A model generated the notes under the pieces. That model did not search any database and had not been told where the DNA came from. It saw nothing but the letters and a program-made list of their open reading frames with translations. The translations under genes were made by a program, and so were the position numbers. From Sanguinoderma infundibulare (lineage: Eukaryota > Basidiomycota > Agaricomycetes > Polyporales > Polyporaceae), in assembly GCA_032821775.1 (NCBI GenBank), contig JAVLRN010000016.1:310001-374000 (forward strand): a stretch of 64,000 nt of DNA, in the 5' to 3' direction. This document shows positions 56,201 to 64,000 of this stretch, piece by piece; the stretch's first letter is position 1, and each line of letters opens with the position of its first letter.

Positions 56201-59200
56201 CGCCTCGAGGACGCTAACGGAGTCGAAGCGGGTATCCCACTGCTTCCGACAATCGTAGCTCGTCAGGACAGACGCGATCTCCTCCGCGGCTACGCCCTCG
56301 ATGACCTTCTCGCCCCTGTGGACCGGAATTATAGTCGAGACTTCCGGGAAGGCCTTGCGGTGGACGGGGAAATCTTTCTCACTGACCAGCGTCCATCCGT
56401 CTCCTCTCGGGGATGCATGAAGGTCTCGGACGAACGCGAGGGCGTCGAGCGCGTACTGCATCGGAAGCTTTGAGGACGAAGGTGTGGCGTCTTCGCCTCC
56501 GGCCATGGCAGGGGAAATCGCGGCAACCGCTTGCTGTGTCGTGGAAGTCGCCTGTTCCACGGCGTACGTGAAAAACTTCGAGAAAGGAGTCGCGAATGAA
56601 GGGGCCGTAGTGGTGAAAGACGTCGTAGACGGCGAGGGAGGCACAGATGACTTGCCATTTCCGTTCTCGCCCTGACCTTCCTTGTCAGCGTCCCATTCGG
56701 CTCTCCGCTTCCGAATGACGCCAATGACAGGAGGTTGGTCTAGTGGGACACGAGTGGGTTTGACGCGCTTCTGCTTCGTGAGGTTCTTGAGATCGCGCTC
56801 CGGCATCTCTTCCACATCCACCTCGACCTTGGCGCCATTCACCATCACGAGGCCCTTATCCTTTGGCGCGCTCATCGGACCTCTACGAACGATGGCCTGG
56901 AGGCGCTCCTGTTCCGAAAATACTGCGTCGTGGGTGATCGTGAGCCACAGGCCGCCGCCTCCAGAAGAGAATCGATGTCGACGGAGAGCCGCAATGGACT
57001 GTGGGGGTGGATCGACGACGATATCCAGAGACGACGCCCAGGTATCCAGGTCGCACCGGATTTCGCATTCGATGATAGGGAGGGATGAGGAAGAGCTCCT
57101 GCGATCTGGGCTACTCTCGTTCGCCGTACGACGCTTTGCGCACCCCTCGTATTCGATGCGAAAGTTGCCTCGCTCGTGGTCATACCGCAGCTGATTTGCC
57201 CTCGCGCTCTCGAGACGGGTGGCGATGGGTGGCCCTCCACACTTGATGGCGAATTCGCCGACTCCAGCAACCGCGGTGATCATCTGTTGAGGTATTGACG
57301 CCTTATTCGACCAGCCCTTTGGGTCAGATTGCTCGAGAAGGGTGACGAGAGTCGTATTAGGCGACAGTGCCTCGATCGCCCAACCCTGAAGGTCGACTTG
57401 AGTGCGAATGATGCTTGGATCGACAGGCGGGATTTGCGGGAACAGGTTTGGATCGTCCGCCGAGAAAGCGAAAGCATGGATTGTTGTGGGCGACTTGTAG
57501 ACGGTCTTGAGGACGACCATGTCACGTCCACTACAGTTCCGTTAGTGACCTCGCGATGCAGTAGCACAACAGTACTTACTTGACAGGCCACGCTGGCTTA
57601 GTCTTGTAGTGCCACAACTCGGTCAGCTCGCTGACGTCCTCGAGCAACACAGCGTCGTCGTACTGCTTGTCCCAGAAGGTCCTGGCCCCCGGGGTCGTGA
57701 TAGCAGCGTACAGGTCCCATAGACTGATACCGACGAAGGTCGCCTCCGCTCGATATACGACCAGGGTGGGGTCGATGGAATCCAGTTGCGACACAGACAC
57801 TCCGCGCGCTTCCACATCTATAAACGCAGTCAGAAACGCAGGCGAATACGTACCGAAAGAAGAAACCTACTCTGCTTCCACTTCGCCTCCGGTTCTTGCA
57901 GAAGGGAAGAAAAGTAGATGTAATTCCGCTTCACCCGCGAAAGGATGGACTTCTCCGCAGCGGCCGAGCGCTCCGTCGATGTCCGCGCGATCTGTGGCCT
58001 CTCTCCAATCGTCGACGCCCTGGATGTGCTCGTCGCCATAGTAGCGACAGACGACTGCGTGTGCAGGCTATGCTCGGCCATGCTCGAAGCGTCCTGGAAC
58101 ATCTGCTGAGAGATGAAGTATGACGTCGGGTCTCGTGGTTCAAGATCCTCGATGGGTTGGGGAATACCGTTGAGTCTCAATGCAGTAGAGGGACCAGAAA
58201 GCTCGATCGCAACTCGGACCTTCAGCACAGAATGGTCATTAGGCAACTCCGCATGCTTCACCGCGAACGTAAACTTGGGAATATCTTCAGATGATGAGTC
58301 CGAGGTAGGCGAGGAGAGGGCAGCCCGAGTTGCATGCGCAGTCCACGGAAGCTGAGAGACTTGTTCCGAGGAGCCCTTGGTTGACAGCTGAACGTCCCAT
58401 CCGTGGGCAGCGGGAAGAGAGAACTCGACGGAACGGGTTAGGCGGCGGGCTTCACGGATCTGGTGGAGCTCCTCCAAACTCTGCTCTGCGGGCGGCGAAT
58501 GTTCCTCGTCTTCTGGGACGATAGAGTAATCCACCGTGAGAGCGTCTCTGTCCACAGCAAAGCGTATCCGCTCGATCGACACCCCGTTGCCATAGCCTGT
58601 CATGAGAGGCACGCGCTTTCCGCGTTGCTGTACAGTCTTGTAAAGACCCACCGTCATCGCAGCCAGCTGCTGAGCTAGACTTGAGCCAGACGTGAAACTC
58701 CAGACTAAACGGAAGTTGTGCTGCCAGAAGCAAGTGATGCGGAGTCTTGGCATGCCAGAACGTTGAGTTGGATCGGCAGATTGAGGCTGTATGCGTTGGA
58801 TACACCAACCAAACACTGACATTCGTCAGAACTACTACGATAAAAATGAATGATGTGTACTTACACGCAACATCTGAACGTACGTAGGGAGGAGATGGAC
58901 GCAAATAGGTTGGTTCATCTGGCGAACGAGGTAACGAGGTAGATATGTCGATTAAGGTAGTGGCGTCATTGAAGGTGCGGGAAATAGTGACCGCGTCTCG
59001 GGGACTGAAGGTAACGTCATATGTGAGCACCCCGAACTCGCAAAGAACAATGCGTAGAAAGAAGCGAAGCAGGAGCCTCTACAGATTCCGTTTTTCGCTA
59101 TCCTCCCGCACACCAACGCTGAATCTCGTAACCAGCCGTATTGGGACGCGATTCGAAAAGGAAAGGAGACGGGAGACAGGAAAGCAGGGCCGGTTCCAAT

Positions 59201-60737
59201 ACGCCTGGTGAATTTCGTGTAGACGGGGGGACTTCCCCAAAGATTTTCCTTCACTCGCGTTCGACTCTTCGCGTGCCCTGTCGCAACGCTTTCGGACGCT
59301 TTCTCTGTTATCGCGACATGCCCAAGAAGTCTGCATCACGAAAACCGTGCTCCGCCTTCGCGAAGCATGTCAAGGACCGCGTTCTGCCTTTGCGACACGA
59401 GTTAAGAACAGCGGTCCTGAGCACAATGCATACATTTTCACCGAGGACAAGCTGTAATTATTCCTGGGAAATCTTGAGCGGAATAAGCAGCAAAACATGA
59501 AAATATGATTGCGGACATGGGATTTGGAGAGGCATGGCGGAATCATTGTCTTCTGTGTACGTTAGATTGAATGATTTCGCCGGTCGTGCATGACTCTGGC
59601 ATGCCTCCCGCAATCCCAATTCGGACCCATATTCTTCGTATCTCGCCCCTTATTCCACACATTATTCCTGAAGATTCATTGGAGCGTGCCCTCGGTGTTT
59701 GCGCACTAATTAGTGGCCATGACTGGATATTTGCGGGCGCACACATGACCCTCCTGACCCCAAACCATCGCGTAGAGAACGTGGACTGCCGGTGCGCGGC
59801 GCGTATAAAAGGGACTGCCCTAAAGATGAGGGCGCGCAGGGCCAAATGCACGTCCGCGCAGATGGAAGGGTCTCTGCGTGGTTCTGCCTCATTTTCCTGG
59901 ACCACGCACGTGAGGCCCTCCATCAACGGCTGAGGACTAGACCATACCAACACATGTCCTTAGGCATATCGTTGCCCATGCGACATTAGCATCGTCGCAG
60001 ACGGCAGCAGTGTAGCTCATATATGCGTATTTTTATTACCTGTCGTACGACAGACAATTATGAGAAGTCGGACTCAATCCCGAGCTCGACGAACTTCCTG
60101 AGTTACGACGGGAGGAAGTCGAGCACGATATCGCATCCTGAGTAATGGAGTTGCGACGGAAGTCGAGCCATGGCTCATAACCTCTCTCGAGGCAGGAACG
60201 GGCCATAGCAAGGAGCGGCCCAAGGCATAGATATACCTTGCAAACGACGAATGGAGTACTCACTTGGCAGGCCATCCGAGCGAAAAGTTGACCTTCGATA
60301 TCCGCGTCGCCTGGTCAAACATCTCCAGTAGCTGCGCACCCTCCACGGCGGGGTCCCACTCCTTCCGCAACTCGGGCGTGACCAGAACGGATTTCCAGGC
60401 TGCCAAGGAGACGGGGTCATCGGCAATGGGTACTTCGAGAACGGCGCGGTGTATGCTCTCGCCCGACTTGCTGGCGCGGCGATGGATGATGACATCGGTG
60501 AGTTCGGGTAAACTGGACGCGCGCGCCTTGCCCTTGCTTGGGGGGGAGGCAATTTCGCTCGCCACAGGGACGCGTTTCCATTCTGGCGAGGAATGAGAGG
60601 TGAGGAGGTGGCGGAAGTGTGCTTGAGCATTGTCGAGGGCGGTGAACCATGATTGTCGTAGTCTAGACACGCATATAGGCACGTCCGATGAGAATGGTGG
60701 CGAAACACTGGCTGTATGCGCACCTAGTGCCGTCCAT
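53218..60737 (-). CDS. Large multi-START-domain lipid-transfer-type membrane protein
   Basis: Eight exons (60737-60724, 60662-60264, 59004-58865, 58815-57871, 57817-57580, 57530-54756, 54655-54475, 53718-53218) give exactly 1730 codons plus stop. Three START-like units are visible. The first begins LRQSWFTALDNAQAHF and has WKSVLVTPELRKEWDPAVE and NPRDAVTIS. The second has YRAEATFVGISLWDLYAAIT, TFWDKQYDDAVLLED and NGRDMVVLKTVYKS. The third has GWTLVSEKDFPVHRKAF, KQWDTRFDSVSVLEAYGA and FPFRDRGFYLTS. Near residue 1670 a TM helix (LSTVVIVALIAFLVGSLLR) precedes a short tail. START domains bind sterols or phospholipids, so a membrane-anchored lipid sensor or transfer protein is likely (family knowledge). 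Introns 2 (1259 nt) and 7 (756 nt) are enlarged; intron 2 holds a transposable element and intron 7 a foldback remnant. Confidence 0.85.
54218..54290. mobile_element. Foldback remnant of the short inverted-repeat element in intron 7 of the START gene
   Basis: CAGCCGTTAAGGGAG and CTCCCTTAACGGTTGCTGA face each other with only a short GACCG loop, and GACTAGGGCAG follows. Each arm matches the right terminus of the elements at 12.5, 59.9 and 62.28 kb. It looks like two element ends joined after loss of the interior. Confidence 0.65.
59119..59943 (+). mobile_element. 825-bp copy of the short inverted-repeat element, in intron 2 of the START gene
   Basis: Left part (GAATCTCGTAACCAGCCGTA, AAAGGAGACGGGAGACAGGA) and right part (GGTTCTGCCTCATTTTCCTG, ACCACGCACGTGAGG, CAACGGCTGAGGACTAG) match those of the element in the pyridoxal kinase intron. 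The ends are imperfect inverted repeats around an AGCCGT core. A TATAAAAGGG lies at about 59806. No transposase frame was recognised. It is the longest copy here, so the others look like internal deletions. Boundaries are approximate. Confidence 0.6.
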
Positions 60738-61241
60738 GTCAGAGGTCTGTCAAGTTAATAAGACGTTCTTGTGTTATGAGACGTCGTGGAGGTGGTGAGG
60801 AATGAGATGCGCAAGGCTGAGATGACGGTACGAGCGTCTTGGACGAAGTCGTGGGGTGATGGGACACGTGAAAGGCCACGACGACAGTGCCGCCACGTTT
60901 GGACGTCGTTAGCGAGAAGGTGGCGAATCCAGGGTGTCAGCGGCGTAGGACGGCGGGTGAGCGAGCGGGACGATGAGCAGGAAGGTGGAGGCAATGAGCA
61001 AAGACGGTTCAGCCACTGTGCAGCCAGACCCGAGCAGCGTCCGAAGGAACTTGTAAGCACATAATTATACCCCTTATCCAGGGATTTATCGGATAACATT
61101 TGCTACCCCAAATGGGTTTACAAGTTGATCTCCGCGACGCCGAGGACGATCGAGCGAGTCAGGGAAGACGTCCAGCACCGCAGAAAAAGCTTTGGCTCGA
61201 GGTGGCTCGAGCCTGGCCCAGCACTACCACCCACACTCACG
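60738..61241. promoter_or_regulatory. Divergent promoter of the START gene and pyridoxal kinase
   Basis: Only 504 nt separate the two start codons, so both genes must share this region. An AT-rich patch (ATAATTATACCCC, about 61061) is a candidate core element. Short frames here have no coding character. Confidence 0.5.
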
Positions 61242-62929
61242 ATGACGACGAGGAATCAGAGCGGCGGCCGCATCCTCAGCATCCAGTCCCATGTTGCCTA
61301 CGGCTATGTCGGTGGAAAGGCTGCTGTATTCCCGCTCCAGTGCCTCGGATATAATGTTGACGTGAGTGGTCCCAGTCTTTCATTGCTGCCGTCATCTTCC
61401 ACTCCAGGCCAGAGATCGAAGCGCTTCCTAACTTCGCGGTGCATAGGTGGTGAACACAGTCAATTTCTCCAACCATTCTGGTGAGTTGATGGTCTTCGAG
61501 AGTATTCAGAGAGCTGACGACAGCTTGCAGGTTATGGCCACTTCGGCGGATCTAGAGCGTCCGCAGAAGAACTCTCGCGGATCTTCGAAATCATGGAGCA
61601 GAATGAGCTACTAATACCCGAGAGACTGCTCACAGGTCCGACTTACCTTTCCAAGTATGCAATTGCCTCTCACGCCCCTGGAATATAGGTTATGTGCCTG
61701 GTGCTCAGGCAACATCAGCGGTCACCGCGTTGGCTGAAAGGCTTCGAGAACGTCGTCCAGAGCTCATATACCTCCTAGATCGTATGTGCTCAAATTTTCT
61801 TGATGTTCATGAAGCTTGACGACATCCTCAGCCGTTTTGGGAGATTCTGGACGACTATACGTTTCCCCGGAGGTTGTGCCAATATACCGCAATGCTCTTC
61901 GATTAGCCACCATTATCACGCCTAACTGGTTTGAGGTCGAGTACGTCTGAATATTCCCCAGGGAACTGCTAGCCTTGTAACTAGCTGTATTGAGACCCGG
62001 CCTAAAAACGTAAAGGAGACGGTGGACAGGAAGGTATCGCGAGGACCGGAACTAGGATTGTAACAGGAAGCCATTTCTGGTCCTGTTACAAGGCTGTTCC
62101 GGCCAGCGATATCTGCCATTGCCCGTCGTGAAGGCACGTCGCGCTTAACGGCCGAGCACGATTCGGAGGCCCATTTTGACAGTTAGACCTAAAGGATGGC
62201 CTCTGTGTGGTTCTGTCTCGTTCTCTTCCCCGTCTTGGACCACGCACGCGAGGGCCTCCCTTAACGGCTAGTGACAAGATTAGGGTGTGAGACTTTACAC
62301 TGTTCTGACTATACTGCAGGGTCCTTACAGACACCAAACTCACCGACGCCGCCTCCCTCCGGCAAGCCATCCGAACCCTTCATGAAACATACCACGTTCC
62401 CCACGTAGTCGTCAGCTCCATACCCCTCAAGCCCTGGCTTCTCGATCTCCTTCCCCCACACCTCCGTCCAGCCACCTCCGCCTCCGCCTTCCTCGCCTGC
62501 ATCGCGTCCTCTCAACAAGGTGCCGACGTTGCCGTCTACGCCATCACCTTTCCATGCCTCCCAGGCTACTTCTCCGGTGTCGGCGACCTCTTCTCCGCCC
62601 TCGTCCTCGCGCACTTCGACGAACGCAAAGCCCAACCGACGGCATCCAGCGACAAGTCGGACTCGGAGACACCGTTGTCACGCGCGGTGTCGCGCGCGGT
62701 GAGCAAGACGCACGCGATGCTCGTGCTCACCCATGAGGCTGCGGCCATGCTCCCCGAGGACGAGCGGACGGCGACGGACGAGGAGGCGGACGCTCGCGAG
62801 CCAATGCGGAAGATCAGGCGGATGCGCGGCCGCGAGCTGCGCTTGATCCAGGGACAGGACATCATTCGAGGTACGCAGCCTGTAGAGCATAGAACACTGC
62901 AACTTTGGGATGGGTTCTGGGGGGCGTAG
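61242..62929 (+). CDS. BUD16: Pyridoxal kinase
   Basis: Six exons (61242-61361, 61447-61480, 61531-61635, 61689-61781, 61832-61940, 62320-62929) give exactly 356 codons plus stop. Conserved parts in order: [81 protein letters not shown], and the ATP/substrate site [16 protein letters not shown] with the catalytic Asp in GVGD. The C-terminus reads [12 protein letters not shown] and ends in [12 protein letters not shown]. The enzyme phosphorylates pyridoxal, pyridoxine and pyridoxamine with ATP in the cytosolic vitamin B6 salvage route (yeast Bud16). The last intron is 379 nt because it contains an inverted-repeat element; splicing out restores the reading, so the gene is probably functional. 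The symbol is by homology to the yeast gene. Confidence 0.92.
61969..62283 (+). mobile_element. 315-bp inverted-repeat (MITE-like) element in the last intron of pyridoxal kinase
   Basis: Termini CTAGCCTTGTAACTAGCTGT and, reversed, CTAATCTTGTCACTAGCCGT match at 16 of 20 positions, defining a terminal inverted repeat. Internal parts match the 825-bp copy at 59.1 kb. No target duplication is obvious. It lies wholly between the splice sites GTACGT (61941) and CTGCAG (62319). Confidence 0.75.
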
Positions 62930-63220
62930 AAGTTCAAGGACCGCAATATTACTTTGCACGTAATTGGTGTTCAGTGGTTGGCGATGTACCTGATGTCAAA
63001 CGTGCAACGAGCTACAACGAGCCATACCTACTTCAAGTCTGGCTTTTGTGCCACCACTGGCAAAAACGGTAATGGACACTGCCGGATGCACTCAGCGCTG
63101 ACCCCCGAGGATAGCGACCCACCCACACAATCCCCCTAATCTCCTCTCTCTCATCGACGACTAGAGCAACACGGGTCCCCCTCATCCTCCTCCTCCCCAC
63201 CTCCTGACAACTTCACAGTT
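62930..63220. other. 3' flank of pyridoxal kinase
   Basis: No gene seen. A CTCATCCTCCTCCTCCCC tract lies at about 63180, just before the duplicated fragment begins. Confidence 0.5.
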
Positions 63221-63543
63221 CTTGAACAGCCCCGCCGAATTCAAGCTGGACCTGCTGTACGCTTGTCTCGACTATGACATCAACAAGCTTGCTTCAATCG
63301 GAGGGGACGGGTTTCTCCCGGCATCATGGTCGTCCAGCGTGCCAACTCGATCTCGGAGACTTCGCTCTCTAGCGATGATGTAGTCATCGGCTTCAAGACC
63401 AGAGCCATCTACGAGCAAACGTTGGACATGCTCACCAGGCTCTCGCGCGACAGGTTTCTGGAGATGTACGATCGATCCGAGAGTATGCGCCCTCGTGGAG
63501 CAGGCATAGCAGCTTTCCTGTTCGAAGGTCTTTACCTGCGAAA
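63221..63543 (+). pseudogene. Fragment of the RHS/Crinkler-like gene
   Basis: It starts within FLNSPAEFKLDLLYACLDYD and continues with MVVQRANSISETSLSSDDVV, TRAIYEQTLDMLTRLSRDRF and GAGIAAFLFEGLYLR. This matches one exon of the decayed gene at 46.36-46.70 kb with about 90% identity by eye. A one-base shift separates INKLASIGGDGF from the part beginning IMVVQRAN, so it is broken. No other exons are present. Confidence 0.8.
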
Positions 63544-63549
63544 CCAAGA

Positions 63550-64000
63550 AGGCCGGGCAGAGTAGTTGCCCCGGCTCGGCGATGTGCTCTTATAACTCTT
63601 CTCTTATCTGGCACTCATATCTCCGAGTTAAGCACTGATGCGGGCATCTTCGGTATTGGCAAAGAAGAGGGAGGAGTGCTGCTTCGGAGAAGCCTCGTGC
63701 CGTGCTGGCGTGGACTCAGGCTTCGGTGGTTAAACGCTGAGGGACCGATTCCAGGGAGTCTACTGGGAAGAGTTCGTGCTGAGAAACGTTGACCCAGAAA
63801 TATCTGTATTTCACGAATATCATAGACCAAGACACACCCGCTTCAAGTCCACGGAATGTTGCACGAGCTATTCCGTTGCGCTTTAGAGGCCGAATGGGCG
63901 CTTGTCACCCATCCTTTCCTAATCGGGAAGCTGTGTTGAACTCCGCCGTCCACGCGCCGCATGTTGCAATTTGCAACCAACCGCCAACATACTCCTTCCC
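63550..64000. repeat. Inverted copy of 42062-42515
   Basis: It joins the RHS fragment at AAGGCCGGGCAGAG and continues to the window edge as the reverse complement of the FunK1-upstream segment. The 70-codon frame at 63830-63615 is the counterpart of the one at 42239-42454, differing at a few residues. No function is evident; the match may continue beyond the window. Confidence 0.85.

Noticed and set aside
42239..63830. 71-codon frames at 42239-42454 and 63615-63830 as a conserved small protein
   Set aside because: They differ at several residues in proportion to the surrounding DNA and the neighbouring non-coding bases are equally conserved; this is a recent DNA duplication, not evidence of coding selection.

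Overview
The window is from a filamentous basidiomycete, most likely an Agaricomycete. The genes are split by many short GT...AG introns (mostly 45-75 nt), the coding exons are GC-rich, and the gene content is typical of mushrooms: a FunK1 kinase, a DUF6533-type membrane protein, ACS-family MFS transporters, an RHS/Crinkler-like NTPase and a cytochrome P450 remnant. I checked exon phases by hand. Five multi-exon models close exactly in frame: vezatin-like 1028 aa, FunK1 1187 aa, LisH/Flo8-like 735 aa, START protein 1730 aa, pyridoxal kinase 356 aa. A sixth, a 329-aa membrane protein of unknown function, also closes.

Layout. 1-0.75 kb: 5' end of a minus-strand gene for a low-complexity, regulator-like protein that runs off the window. 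0.75-11.9 kb: no gene I can identify, only scattered exon-like stretches. 11.9-16.0 kb: intact vezatin-type gene. 16.6-41.8 kb: a rearranged, transposon-rich block. In order it holds transposon copy A inside a truncated FunK1 3' end, an inverted pair of MFS transporter genes (20.5-22.8 minus, 27.0-29.3 plus) around a DUF6533 gene, a truncated vezatin 3' end split by two transposon copies (B and C) lying in a mirror-image pair, and an intact FunK1 gene (38.1-41.8 minus). 42-48.2 kb: a small membrane-protein gene, a P450 C-terminal scrap and a decayed RHS/Crinkler-like NTPase. 49.6-62.9 kb: conserved housekeeping-like genes (LisH/Flo8-like regulator, triple-START-type protein, pyridoxal kinase). 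63.2-64 kb: an inverted, internally deleted copy of the 42-46.7 kb region.

The main story is structural. A convergent pair (vezatin to the right, FunK1 to the left) appears to have been tandemly duplicated across its 3' ends. This gives intact vezatin plus FunK1 tail, then vezatin tail plus intact FunK1. Each broken half then received a member of one transposon family, with CATCAGCAAA ends, subterminal CTACAG/CTGTAG-like motifs, and pieces of a molybdenum-cofactor-sulfurase-like PLP enzyme as cargo. A second, smaller inverted-repeat element family sits only in introns here: vezatin intron 2, two introns of the START gene and a pyridoxal kinase intron. No rRNA, tRNA or CRISPR was found.
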